Assembly (NCBI RefSeq): GCF_034137685.1
Contig: NZ_CP139418.1
Span: 1,701,001 to 1,765,000 of the forward strand
Length of the DNA stretch: 64,000 nucleotides
Direction: 5' to 3'
Source: Streptococcus sp. S1
GTDB lineage: Bacteria > Bacillota > Bacilli > Lactobacillales > Streptococcaceae
Below the pieces are notes generated by a model. The model searched no databases and was not told the origin of the DNA. It was given only the letters and a program-made list of their open reading frames with translations. A program made the position numbers and the translations under genes. Positions 52,918-62,360 of this stretch are shown here, one piece after another; the first letter of the stretch is position 1, and each line of letters opens with the position of its first letter.

Positions 52918-53541
52918 CTAATCAAAATGATAGAGTTGTGGGTACTGATCGCATTCAGGATTTTTGGGGTGGCAGATAGCCCGCCCAAAATAAATCATGG
53001 CTTGGTGAGCCGCCAGCCATTCGCTCTTTGGCAGAACATCCATGACCCGCTTTTCAACTTCCAATGGCGTCGCTGATTTCTTGACAATATCATGGTGCTT
53101 GCAGATCCGCTCCACATGGGTATCGACAGCAAAGGCTGGAATCCCAAAACCTACACTCATGACCACATTGGCTGTCTTGCGTCCTACTCCTGCTAAACTT
53201 TCTAACTCTTCGCGAGTCTGAGGTACTTGCCCATCAAAGTTATCCAGCAATTGTTGGGCACATTTTTTGAGAAATTTGGCCTTATTTCGATAGAGGCCTA
53301 ATTTAGAAATATGCTTGGCGATATCGGCCTCACTGGCTGCTGCCATGGCTTGCGGGGTTGGAAAAGCCGCAAACAAACCTGGTGTCGCTTTGTTAACAGC
53401 CGCGTCTGTCGTCTGAGCTGAGAGCATAACTGCCACTAGTAATTCAAAATGATTACGAAAATCCAGACTTGGCTTGGCATCTGGAAAAAGGGCGATAATT
53501 TCTTCGATCACATGACGTGCCCGTTTCTTTGATAAAACCAT
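52918..53541 (-). CDS. nth: Endonuclease III homologue with incomplete iron-sulphur motif
   Basis: DNA glycosylase/AP lyase removing oxidised pyrimidines. The 207-residue protein has the helix-hairpin-helix LAGVGRKTANVVMSVGFG with catalytic Lys, and the catalytic Asp in FAVDTHVERICKHHD. The usual four-Cys cluster loop (C-X6-C-X2-C-X5-C) is reduced: the end reads ICHPKNPECDQYPQLYHFD, so the first two Cys remain and the last two are Gln/Tyr-type residues. The second of two ATGs (53541) is better spaced from AAAGGAG. An extended -10, TGCTATAAT (53577-53569), precedes it. Confidence 0.92.
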   Translation of the reverse strand: MVLSKKRARHVIEEIIALFPDAKPSLDFRNHFELLVAVMLSAQTTDAAVNKATPGLFAAFPTPQAMAAASEADIAKHISKLGLYRNKAKFLKKCAQQLLDNFDGQVPQTREELESLAGVGRKTANVVMSVGFGIPAFAVDTHVERICKHHDIVKKSATPLEVEKRVMDVLPKSEWLAAHQAMIYFGRAICHPKNPECDQYPQLYHFD

Positions 53542-53611
53542 CATTTCTCCTTTACATTACTAATCTTTATTATAGCATGAAAGCACCCTATTTCTAAAAG
53601 AATCGGCTTCA

Positions 53612-53643
53612 GAAAAAGACTAGTCCGTAGACGAGTCCTTTTC
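53612..53643 (-). terminator. Terminator of the glmU-mtnN operon tail
   Basis: AAAAGGACT ... AGTCTTTTTC stem-loop on the minus strand, directly after the DUF898-like gene. Confidence 0.75.
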
Positions 53644-53645
53644 AA

Positions 53646-53954
53646 TTAGTCTATAAAATGAGTATGCTTGGTAATCCATTGAGTGACCTTGATATTTAAC
53701 CAGAACACATAGATCCCAAATGTAATGATGGTAAAGAACCACCATTTGATCCAATTTCCAAATAACTGCATAGCCGTGCCGTCAAAGTACTGACGACGAC
53801 CATCAATCACGGTATGCTTGACCTTCCAGTTATACATAATGCACACGCCCCAAGGAGCACAAATCCCAAAAGTAAATACTGTAATGAAGGTTGCTAATAA
53901 AACATGGCCAATATATGAAAATAAGCCTCCATCAAAATACGATTCACGATACAT
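53646..53954 (-). CDS. DUF898-like small membrane protein
   Basis: A 102-residue protein with two membrane helices (VLLATFITVFTFGICAPWGV, WWFFTIITFGIYVFWLNIKV). Each is followed by a basic or aromatic patch (CIMYNWKVKHTVIDGRR; TQWITKHTHF), as in half of a DUF898/YjgN unit. The repeat of 'TFGI' in both helices suggests internal duplication. The function is unknown. It follows mtnN after 22 bases and is the last gene before a terminator. Confidence 0.7.
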   Translation of the reverse strand: MYRESYFDGGLFSYIGHVLLATFITVFTFGICAPWGVCIMYNWKVKHTVIDGRRQYFDGTAMQLFGNWIKWWFFTIITFGIYVFWLNIKVTQWITKHTHFID

Positions 53955-53976
53955 GGTCCATCTCCCTATATTTTTT

Positions 53977-54669
53977 CTACACCAATCTCTTCAAGAAGGT
54001 AATCAGGATTTGAGCAGAGCGTTCGCCAGCCTCTACGATAAATTCATCAAATGAGATGTTGGCTGCGTGATCTGCCGTATCACTCATAGCTCGAATGACC
54101 ATGAAGGGACGTCCAGCTGCGTGAGCGGCTTGGGCAACGGCTGCCCCTTCCATCTCAACTGCCAATACTTCTGGGAAATGCTCCCGAATGGCTGCGACTC
54201 TTTCTTCACTCGCGATAAAGCTATCTCCTGTTGTGATCAAGCCTACATGTGTGGTTGCAGCTTCTTCTTCCAGAACTTTTTTCATTTCTGATACGAAATA
54301 GCGACTGGATTCAAAGTAAAGCGGTTGGCCTGCCATTTGACCATACTTGTAGCCAAAGGCTGTTACATCCACATCATGATAAGCCAATTTGTCCGCAAGA
54401 ACGATATCTCCAACAGCCATCCCTGGGGCAACGGCACCTGCAGAACCCGTATTGATAATGGCTTCCACCTTAAAATCATTGGCCAAGACTGCTACACTCA
54501 TAGCAGACATGACTTTTCCGATACCACTTTCAACCAAAACGACCTCATGGCGTCCAATTGATCCTGTATAGTAGACTTTTCCAAGACGCAGATGCTTTTC
54601 CCCATTTTCAAGGGCTTCAACCAAGATCTTCAACTCCTGGGGCATGGCTGCAATAATTCCAATTTTCAT
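53977..54669 (-). CDS. mtnN: 5'-methylthioadenosine/S-adenosylhomocysteine nucleosidase
   Basis: Splits MTA and SAH, recycling by-products of SAM use and giving the precursor for autoinducer-2. The 230-residue protein has IGIIAAMPQELKIL, NTGSAGAVAPGMAVGDIVL, VEMEGAAVAQAAH (substrate-binding Met and Glu) and VIRAMSDTADHAA (catalytic Asp). It lies downstream of macP in the conserved glmU operon. Confidence 0.97.
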   Translation of the reverse strand: MKIGIIAAMPQELKILVEALENGEKHLRLGKVYYTGSIGRHEVVLVESGIGKVMSAMSVAVLANDFKVEAIINTGSAGAVAPGMAVGDIVLADKLAYHDVDVTAFGYKYGQMAGQPLYFESSRYFVSEMKKVLEEEAATTHVGLITTGDSFIASEERVAAIREHFPEVLAVEMEGAAVAQAAHAAGRPFMVIRAMSDTADHAANISFDEFIVEAGERSAQILITFLKRLV

Positions 54670-54693
54670 GTCATTTCTCTCCTTGTGACGACC

Positions 54694-55029
54694 TTATAGA
54701 CGCCAAATAGCAATGATCAAGACAATGAGGAGCACAATGATCCAGAACAAAATCTTATTGAGTTTGGATTGGACCACACTTTGTTTGCGCTCTTCAATGC
54801 GACGACTCTTGGTCACTGTGGGCTCCACTTGGATCTGCACCGTATCCTGAGAATAACGCTCTTGCGGACGTTCCATACGGCTTTCTCTCATAGGACGTTC
54901 ATAGCCAAATCCTCTGTGATCTGTCCGAATAATTTTCGTCTCTTCAGCATCGATCATTTTAGGACCGGTGATGTCCTCTCCTCGCCTTGCTCGTTCAATC
55001 ATTTCATCGGTTAATAAAGGTTTTCCCAT
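54694..55029 (-). CDS. macP: MacP, cofactor of class A penicillin-binding protein
   Basis: A 111-residue protein opening [21 protein letters not shown] charged cytoplasmic region follows ([33 protein letters not shown]), with a single C-terminal membrane helix [19 protein letters not shown]. The sequence and the glmU-Nudix-macP-mtnN order match pneumococcal MacP, which recruits and activates PBP2a and is phosphorylated by StkP. The likely phosphothreonine lies in the ETKII segment; that is inference from the family. Confidence 0.88.
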   Translation of the reverse strand: MGKPLLTDEMIERARRGEDITGPKMIDAEETKIIRTDHRGFGYERPMRESRMERPQERYSQDTVQIQVEPTVTKSRRIEERKQSVVQSKLNKILFWIIVLLIVLIIAIWRL

Positions 55030-55040
55030 CGGATCCTCCT

Positions 55041-55586
55041 CTATTTATTGATTAAGTCCCAATATTGGATAGCCATGATGGTCTTGGCATCACAGATTTC
55101 ACCAGAAAGGATCAAATCTTTCGCTTCCTTCAAGGTCACTTCTAATAACTCCAAGGTCTCATCTTCATCTTGTGGGCGTGGATGTTCCACTTTTTTCAAA
55201 TTGGTCGCAGCATAGAGTTTGATCCGCTCGTTGCAAAATCCAATGGCAGAATAAAAATCATACAACAACTCTAGTTCCGCTGTGTAACCAATTTCTTCTT
55301 CCAATTCACGCAGAGCAGCTGCTTGAGGATCCGCATTTTCACCATTTTCCAACTTCCCTGCAGGGATCTCTACTGAAGTCCTCTCGATCGCCTTGCGGTA
55401 CTGCTTGACCAAAATAGTCTTGCCCTCATCTGTGATCGGTAAAACCGCTACTGCTCCATTATGAAAAATTAAATCACGCTGAGCTTGACCTTTTCCAGCG
55501 GGTAGTTCTACTTGATCAGTCACCACTTGGAAAATCGGTCCCTGATAAATTTCCTTGCGCTCAATGGTTTTTTCTTCAAATTGCAT
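55041..55586 (-). CDS. ADP-ribose pyrophosphatase (Nudix)
   Basis: A 181-residue Nudix hydrolase of the ADP-ribose pyrophosphatase type. The Nudix box is [20 protein letters not shown] followed by EEIGY. The N-terminal strand region [20 protein letters not shown] and the late [12 protein letters not shown] are typical of the group. It clears free ADP-ribose or similar molecules. It lies 9 bases after glmU in a four- or five-gene operon. Confidence 0.92.
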   Translation of the reverse strand: MQFEEKTIERKEIYQGPIFQVVTDQVELPAGKGQAQRDLIFHNGAVAVLPITDEGKTILVKQYRKAIERTSVEIPAGKLENGENADPQAAALRELEEEIGYTAELELLYDFYSAIGFCNERIKLYAATNLKKVEHPRPQDEDETLELLEVTLKEAKDLILSGEICDAKTIMAIQYWDLINK

Positions 55587-55595
55587 GAGATTCTC

Positions 55596-57005
<1,410 letters not shown>

Positions 57006-57007
57006 TT

Positions 57008-57016
57008 ATTATACCA
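57008..57016 (-). promoter_or_regulatory. Extended -10 promoter of the glmU operon
   Basis: TGGTATAAT on the minus strand, about 33 bases before the glmU start. Confidence 0.65.
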
Positions 57017-57053
57017 TTTTTCACCCCTTTTGGAAAATAAGACCTAAATCAAA

Positions 57054-57353
57054 GGGAGTGGGAAAGAACTTCGACTAATTAAACAAAAGTTGAAAAGGTT
57101 CCCCAAACCTATTCAATTTCCCCACCCTCGCACAGCTCCAACAGTCTGGGAGACTGTTGGAGGTTGCAGATAAAGAAAACATTGTTATCCGTCTTCATAG
57201 GTCATCTTTGGAGCTAAATAACGAACAAATACTTAGGAACCTTGCTTCGCAAGTCCTATCCACCACCTAAAAGCAGTGCTTTGAGCAATCAACCACTGCG
57301 TCATACAGTTATTCCTATTAAACATCGAAGGCTGGACAGTTTTTGCCCAGCCT
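57054..57353. repeat. ~300-bp diverged relative of the 175-bp repeat family (copy C)
   Basis: One end is AGTGGGAAAGAA, and the other is GGCTGGACAG-ttt-TTGCCCAGCC, like the GGCTAGGAC...GTCCCAGCC end of copies A and B. CCACTGCGTC is shared at the corresponding place (57292-57301). The interior differs and contains a perfect 12-bp stem CTCCAACAGTCT-ggg-AGACTGTTGGAG (57136-57162). It lies directly behind the ASCH gene. No coding frame is seen. Confidence 0.6.
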
Positions 57354-57357
57354 CGTT

Positions 57358-57798
57358 CTATAATGGATAAACCTTGCGAAATTCTTCTAAAACCACCTTG
57401 CTATAAGGTGTAAAAGTTAGTCCCGCTTCTCCTAAACAGTCTTTGAAAAAGTCTTCATGAACCTGACGCCAATAAGCCAGAGATTTGTCTCCTTCGCCTT
57501 CTTTATAGGCATGGTCGGCTGACACTTGATGAAAAGGCTGAACGGAAACCTTTGTAATTTCAACAATGCAGACAGCTTGATCTTGACTGTCTAAAATAAC
57601 ATCAAAGGTCCCTTCTTGTGGAAGGAGTTCGTCCTCTACTGCGTAGAGGTCATAAGCTGAAGCTGTTGCTGTTTTTTCGCCTTTAAAGACCAGTTCCGCT
57701 AAAAGGTCTGGATCCACTCCAAAGGCCCAGGCATCTATCTCATCTCCAATCGAGGGGTTAATCTGCTTGTAGGCATTCCACATTTCTTGAGGTGTCAT
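57358..57798 (-). CDS. ASCH-domain protein
   Basis: A 146-residue single-domain protein with the ASCH pattern: FGVDPDLLAELVFKGEKTAT, DVILDSQDQAVCIVEITKV and the Glu/Gly loop HAYKEGEGDKSLAYW. ASCH proteins are PUA-like and probably bind RNA; some are nucleoside-modifying amidohydrolases. No specific function can be given. The start overlaps the end of the broken Nudix gene by four bases. Confidence 0.88.
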   Translation of the reverse strand: MTPQEMWNAYKQINPSIGDEIDAWAFGVDPDLLAELVFKGEKTATASAYDLYAVEDELLPQEGTFDVILDSQDQAVCIVEITKVSVQPFHQVSADHAYKEGEGDKSLAYWRQVHEDFFKDCLGEAGLTFTPYSKVVLEEFRKVYPL

Positions 57799-58292
57799 TG
57801 GTTCTCCTTCTTTTCTTTAACCTTCCAATTTCTATAGCTTGTCAGTTCTAATTCTGGAAATCCTCCTAACTCTGCCTTCACCTTCAATACTAAAGGAGAA
57901 GCATTGTCGGCAGTAATGTCTTCCACATTCAACCAAATGGCATTGGCTGAATCATTACTTCCATCAAGAACCTCCTGAGGAAGGGATTGTTGAGAGCTCT
58001 CGAAATCGAGTACGATATCATAAAAGGCCATGATATGGTGTACAGCGAAATCTTTGCCCTCTTCTTGAACCATCACGTCATACATCCTAGGATTTGAATA
58101 ATTGCTAAGCGTATAGCCTGTCTCCTCCAGAACTTCTCTCTTGAGGGTTTCAGTCAGCCCTTCTCCTAGTTCCTGGCTACCACCCGGTAGATCAAAACGA
58201 TGCTGTTAAGGGCCTCTTTTTTTTTCAATGCAGAGCAGTTTCCCCTCTTGAAGACAGACTCCGTATACACCAAAGTGTTTTTTGATTTCCAT
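57795..58292 (-). pseudogene. Nudix hydrolase gene with one in-frame stop codon
   Basis: Read straight through, the frame gives MEIKKHFGVYGVCLQEGKLL, then CIEKKRGP, a TAA at codon 29 (58208-58206), and QHRFDLPGGSQELGEG. A Nudix box with ETLKREVLEETGY and 90 more residues follow. All parts are in one frame, so a single nonsense change, perhaps from a Tyr codon, broke it. A run of nine A lies just before the stop, but slippage there would not restore the frame. A restart at codon 69 (MYDVMVQEE, from 58085) would give a fragment without the Nudix box. Confidence 0.88.
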
Positions 58293-58332
58293 ATTCTACT
58301 CTTTTCTAAAAGTCCAAGATCAATAACTTACC

Positions 58333-58938
58333 TTATCCCTTAAAAGGAAATAGGCTAAAGATTTCATGCTCCTTGATATACTTCTTTAGTATCTCTATAT
58401 TCTCTTCGATTTTTGTCCGAATATCTGTCTCTTCACAAGTTGACTCATCAATAAAAAGGTGAATCTTCAATAAATCTGTCAGGTATAGCAGACGACGTTC
58501 CATTTCTGATTCAGGGCTTGGAGCCTGCTCGATTTTTGCAAGCTTTTGCTCCAAGCTATCACCATTCAAAAATCTCTGATGAACTCTCCTTCTTATTTTT
58601 TGAGTTGATTCCTCCCCTTGTTCTAATGGAGATAAAAGGAGTTTTTTATAGAGGAGTACCTGATTTTCTTTTTCTCTTTCCAGATAAGCCAATAAAACTA
58701 GAGAGCTATCAACAAAGGACCAAGTGTTATAATTCCCTTCAAATGGAACTTGTATGATCCTATCTAATAATTCCTTAGCCATTTCCTCTTGACCATCCAG
58801 ATAAAGTAAATAAGCCAGATGATTTAGCGATTCGAGATAGGTAGCTTGGGTTTTCTTATTCTTTTTTAATACTTTATCTAAATAAAGATGTAGGTCTGGA
58901 TGTTTTTCCAGTTGTTCAACTACTTCAGGTAGCTTCAT
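58333..58938 (-). CDS. Hypothetical all-helical protein near SUKH genes
   Basis: A 201-residue, probably all-alpha soluble protein starting MKLPEVVEQLEKHPDLHLYL. It has a TPR-like helix pair (YLESLNHLAYLLYLDGQEEM, AKELLDRIIQVPFEGNYNTW). I do not recognise the family. It has an AAAGGA ribosome binding site. Its neighbours are two SUKH-type immunity genes, so it could be another immunity-type protein; this rests on position alone. Confidence 0.6.
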   Translation of the reverse strand: MKLPEVVEQLEKHPDLHLYLDKVLKKNKKTQATYLESLNHLAYLLYLDGQEEMAKELLDRIIQVPFEGNYNTWSFVDSSLVLLAYLEREKENQVLLYKKLLLSPLEQGEESTQKIRRRVHQRFLNGDSLEQKLAKIEQAPSPESEMERRLLYLTDLLKIHLFIDESTCEETDIRTKIEENIEILKKYIKEHEIFSLFPFKG

Positions 58939-58980
58939 CTGAAATCCTTTCTATTCTTTTTTAAAAAATTTAAAGTGTTT

Positions 58981-59058
58981 TTAATCATCTGATGCCAACT
59001 TGTCCACGCGCACCTGCTCAATTATCTGCTCTAGTAAAAGTTCTTGGTGTTTACGCAT
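58981..59058 (-). CDS. Very small frame, possible remnant of a longer gene
   Basis: MRKHQELLLEQIIEQVRVDK plus five residues, then TAA. It has a good AAAAAGGAG ribosome binding site. At 25 residues it is either a micro-protein or the surviving front end of a deleted gene inside the SUKH cluster. Low confidence. Confidence 0.3.
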   Translation of the reverse strand: MRKHQELLLEQIIEQVRVDKLASDD

Positions 59059-59076
59059 CCCTTCTCCTTTTTCGTC

Positions 59077-59496
59077 TCACTCTTCAACAAAAGAGTTTAA
59101 AAAGTCCTCAAAAGAAGCCCATTGACCGTAGATCTCAGCTGTTTCTTCTAGAACATAGAAGCAAACCATACCATAATCTTCTTCCCTTAGGGAAAGAGCG
59201 TAATTGCCAGAACCAGGATCATAGGCGAAATGGAGAAGGTCTGTAGCCCTAAATCCTGCAGGCACAGCCTCATCGTCATACCATGTAAGAGACTTGCTCA
59301 TTTCCTCAAGTGAATTAAAGGAATTGAAAGGAAAGAGGTGATGTTCATCGTGGACACCACTTACTTGGGGCTGACCACCGTTGTTCTTGAGATAAAAATT
59401 TTTCATGACTTCTGGCAATTTCTTTCCAAGAATCTCCTCAAATTGTAAAAGGTCTTCTTTTGAAATCGGTGAATCTTCATCAAGCATCCTAAACAT
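59077..59496 (-). CDS. SUKH (SMI1/KNR4) family protein, first of two
   Basis: A 139-residue protein with the SUKH pattern: ISKEDLLQFEEILGKKLPEV, the turn MKNFYLKNNGGQP, LLHFAYDPGSGNYALSLRE and a final WASFEDFLNSFVEE. In bacteria SUKH proteins mostly neutralise contact-dependent or LXG/Rhs-type nuclease toxins. No toxin gene lies next to it, so it may be an orphan immunity gene. The ATG at 59496 has a GAAGGGAG ribosome binding site; the frame opens five codons earlier. Confidence 0.85.
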   Translation of the reverse strand: MFRMLDEDSPISKEDLLQFEEILGKKLPEVMKNFYLKNNGGQPQVSGVHDEHHLFPFNSFNSLEEMSKSLTWYDDEAVPAGFRATDLLHFAYDPGSGNYALSLREEDYGMVCFYVLEETAEIYGQWASFEDFLNSFVEE

Positions 59497-59515
59497 GATT
59501 ACTCCCTTCAATTTT

Positions 59516-59851
59516 CTACAATTCTTCTTTTAGTTCCTTTTCAATAAAGTCATAAACATTTGCAGCAACTATTTTCATCTCTAAGGAGCCTAAAGCACCC
59601 AGGTCATTTTCATAAATGCAATCATCAGAATTTTTCTTGATAAAGTAAGCCAAATCTCCTTCCTGTCCAATCATAAAGTAATCTGGCTCTACTTCCTCAA
59701 TCTGATAAGTCTCATTACGCTCCTGGAGATCCTCCTTAGCATACAAACAGATACCTGTATCTCCAATTTCATAGGGATCAATCTCTTCCCACTCTGATAA
59801 AAACTGATAGTAGAGATTGGGCAATACAAATCCAAACTCATCTCTTTTCAT
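59516..59851 (-). CDS. SUKH (SMI1/KNR4)-like protein, second of two
   Basis: A 111-residue protein starting MKRDEFGFVLPNLYYQFLSE, with FMIGQEGDLAYFIKKNSDD and a C-terminal helix VAANVYDFIEKELKEEL. It matches the shorter SUKH-type layout. It lies 19 bases ahead of the other SUKH gene and 36 after the SDR gene. An immunity role is inferred from the family; the cognate toxin is unknown. Confidence 0.72.
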   Translation of the reverse strand: MKRDEFGFVLPNLYYQFLSEWEEIDPYEIGDTGICLYAKEDLQERNETYQIEEVEPDYFMIGQEGDLAYFIKKNSDDCIYENDLGALGSLEMKIVAANVYDFIEKELKEEL

Positions 59852-59887
59852 AGCTTACCTCCACATATCCACTGAGTATCAACTATA

Positions 59888-60586
59888 TTACTTCAAAGAC
59901 CAACCACCATCAATAGTCAGGATTTGCCCTTGCATGGCAGATGCCTTCCCGCTTGCCAAAAAGAGGCTGACTTCTGCTACTTCCTCTGGCTCAATCCAGC
60001 GCTTGATGGGCGTCTCACTGGCTACCCAGTCAGCTAATCCACCTGGTTCAAAATCTGCTGCAGTCATGCCTGTTTTGACGGCTCCTGGCGCGATGCCAAA
60101 GACCTGAACACCAGCTTCTGCATAATCCAGGGCCAACTGCTTGGTAAAGCCCGCTAGAGCATGCTTGGAAGAGGTATAAGCGTGACCGCCTCCTCCTGCC
60201 AGGCTAGAAGCAATGGAGCACATATTGATGATGATACCTTTTTTATTCTCCAACATTTGAGTCAGATAATGCCGTGTCAGCTCCACTGGGGTCACATAGT
60301 TGATCTCAAAGATCTCCTGAATCTCCTGAGCGCTTTGCTCCAGAAGCGGCTTGTAATCATCCAAAACTCCTGCTGTATTGCACAAGATCTCTACCTCAGG
60401 ACACCAGTCGAAAATCGGCGTCAAATCCAGGGTCAAGTCCCGTTGCAAGAAATGAAAATCACCTGCTAACTGAGGATCCGCTCCCTGATCCACCCCATAG
60501 ACCTGGTAGCCATTTTCTAGAAAGAGACGAGCTTGAGCCAGACCAATCCCAGAACTCACGCCTGTAATCAAGACTCTTTTAGTCAT
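59888..60586 (-). CDS. Short-chain dehydrogenase/reductase
   Basis: A 232-residue SDR enzyme. The cofactor motif is LITGVSSGIGLAQARLF, the NAG-like motif is CNTAGVLDD, and the active site is CSIASS with YTSSKHALAG (Tyr and Lys). It resembles FabG, but the acyl-carrier context is absent, so the substrate is open. The first codons overlap the end of a Tad2-type gene by eight bases, so the two are translated together. Confidence 0.9.
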   Translation of the reverse strand: MTKRVLITGVSSGIGLAQARLFLENGYQVYGVDQGADPQLAGDFHFLQRDLTLDLTPIFDWCPEVEILCNTAGVLDDYKPLLEQSAQEIQEIFEINYVTPVELTRHYLTQMLENKKGIIINMCSIASSLAGGGGHAYTSSKHALAGFTKQLALDYAEAGVQVFGIAPGAVKTGMTAADFEPGGLADWVASETPIKRWIEPEEVAEVSLFLASGKASAMQGQILTIDGGWSLK

Positions 60587-60815
60587 GGACTTCCACCCAA
60601 TCTGTGGCTAAGACATCACAAGGGGTTGGGCTCCACATGGAGAAACCTTCACCCTCACCAGAGACGTTGATGAGGAAATAAGGCGTCACTTTTAGAGCCA
60701 CCCCATTTTGCTCAATGGTATCAAACAATTGGACATAGTTTTCTGCTCCACCCCAACCAGTTCGTACATATTTTTTCTTAGCCTTTAAGCCTGGTAAAAT
60801 CTCTTCAAATGTCAT
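60579..60815 (-). CDS. Tad2/DUF2829-family small protein
   Basis: A 78-residue protein starting MTFEEILPGLKAKKKYVRTG, with W next and the closing block MWSPTPCDVLATDWVEV. This matches the DUF2829 layout (N-terminal LKxGKxVxRxGW, C-terminal WxPsxxDxLAxDW). Phage members (Tad2) sequester the Thoeris signal molecule; chromosomal members have no known role. Here it stands in a bacterial operon with an SDR gene and no phage genes. It has an AAAGGAG ribosome binding site. Confidence 0.82.
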   Translation of the reverse strand: MTFEEILPGLKAKKKYVRTGWGGAENYVQLFDTIEQNGVALKVTPYFLINVSGEGEGFSMWSPTPCDVLATDWVEVHD

Positions 60816-60882
60816 GTTTTTCTCCTTTGTTATCTATTTAACCTTCTCCCTTTATTATACCAAAAAAAGAGCTTTCCCTATA

Positions 60883-60914
60883 CAAAAAGCCAGAGTTCTT
60901 CTACTCTAGCTTTC
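60883..60914 (-). terminator. Terminator of the amino-acid permease gene
   Basis: AAAGCTAGAGT-agaaga-ACTCTGGCTTTTTG on the minus strand. Confidence 0.85.
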
Positions 60915-60919
60915 ATGTT

Positions 60920-62311
60920 TTATTGATTTTCTTCTGAATGGCGATAGCCATAGCCGAAATAAATTCCGACCCCGATCAAGAGAGCAACTCCGAAGGCCAG
61001 CCAGGTCGATAGGGAATACTGGGTCATAAAGGACAGACAGACCACAATCGATAGGATTGGCAGGACTGGAACCAAGGGTGTTTTAAATTCACCAGGTCCA
61101 GGAGCCCCGTGTTCCTTGCGCAATTTCAAGAGGGCAAGAGCCAACATAACCAGGTAAGCCAAGGTACAGATATTTAAGAAGGAAGCGATACTGGCTAGTG
61201 GAAAGACTCCACCGGCAATGGCAGCCATCGACCCAGCTACTAGTGTTGCATTTTTTGGAATTTTAGTTTTTGGATCGAGCTGTTTCATATCTTTTGGCAA
61301 AAGCCCATCCCGCGCCAAACTGTAAATCATCCGTGAAAGGGCAAAGGTCATCGAAATGCAGACGGTAATCAGGGTCAAAATCGCGACCAGCGATACATAA
61401 TTTCCAGCCCAGCCGGCTCCGACCTGACGAAGGGCAAAGGCTACTGCATCATCAACATTTAAGTTCTTAAAAGGAACCATACCTGTCAAAACTAAGGTAA
61501 CCAAAATATAAAGAACAGTTGTGATCAAAAGACTAAGGACAATGCCACGAGGAACGTTCTTTTGTGGTTCCTTGATTTCATCGACCGCCATGGAAATGGA
61601 CTCAAAACCAAGAAAGGCAAAGAACATGAGCGAAGCTCCAGCTATAATCCCTGTCTGACCACCATAGATTTCGCCAAATCCATACGGAGCAAAGTTTTCC
61701 CAGTTGCCAGGGTTTAGATGAAAAATCCCCACAAGGATAAACAAGGCAAGAGCGGAGAACTTGAGTAAGACCAGCAAGGAATTAAAACGTAATACCGCTT
61801 TTGCATTCATAAGAACTAAGGCAGTGACGAGGACCATGACCAAAATAGGCAAGAGATCCACGTAAGTTCCCTTAGCTGGATCAAAAGTCCCGTTTAAAGC
61901 CGTCGGCAGGCTCCAGCCAAGATTGGCCAACAAGCCCTTGAAATAAGCAGCCCAACCTGAAGCCACCCCTGATACAGCTGTCATAAATTCCATCACAGTC
62001 AACCAACCGGCAATCCAGGCAGGAAACTCTCCAAAGATGGCATAGAGGTAACTATAGGCTCCACCGGTTGAAGGAATACGAGACGCAAATTCTGCAAAGA
62101 AGAGGGCAGATAAGCCGACGCAAAAAGCCGCAACCACAATCGAAATAATCAAGGCTGGACCAGCTAAATTCGCTGCTGCAGTACCCGTAATCGTGAAGAT
62201 CCCTGTCCCCACCATGGCACCGATTCCTAAAATAATCAAATCCCACAATCTTAAATGGCGATTTAGACCTGGGTGTACTTGCCCAAGTCTCTTTTTTCGA
62301 AATAGATTCAT
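60920..62311 (-). CDS. APC-family amino-acid permease
   Basis: A 463-residue membrane protein with about 12 helices, starting MNLFRKKRLGQVHPGLNRHL. The APC signature is ILGIGAMVGTGIFTITGTAA, with FAEFASRIPSTGGAYSYLYA and ISMAVDEIKEPQKNVPRGI. It resembles the cationic amino-acid transporter branch; the substrate is not certain. The frame extends to 62473, but only by running into the repeat; the ATG at 62311 gives the family start. Confidence 0.9.
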   Translation of the reverse strand: MNLFRKKRLGQVHPGLNRHLRLWDLIILGIGAMVGTGIFTITGTAAANLAGPALIISIVVAAFCVGLSALFFAEFASRIPSTGGAYSYLYAIFGEFPAWIAGWLTVMEFMTAVSGVASGWAAYFKGLLANLGWSLPTALNGTFDPAKGTYVDLLPILVMVLVTALVLMNAKAVLRFNSLLVLLKFSALALFILVGIFHLNPGNWENFAPYGFGEIYGGQTGIIAGASLMFFAFLGFESISMAVDEIKEPQKNVPRGIVLSLLITTVLYILVTLVLTGMVPFKNLNVDDAVAFALRQVGAGWAGNYVSLVAILTLITVCISMTFALSRMIYSLARDGLLPKDMKQLDPKTKIPKNATLVAGSMAAIAGGVFPLASIASFLNICTLAYLVMLALALLKLRKEHGAPGPGEFKTPLVPVLPILSIVVCLSFMTQYSLSTWLAFGVALLIGVGIYFGYGYRHSEENQ

Positions 62312-62360
62312 GTATATTCTCCCATCTAATGAGTTTATTCTATCATACTTGGACAAGAAA

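Noticed and set aside
58206..58231. Programmed frameshift at the A9 run in the broken Nudix gene
   Set aside because: Both parts of the gene are already in the same frame; a shift would avoid the stop but leave the Nudix frame.
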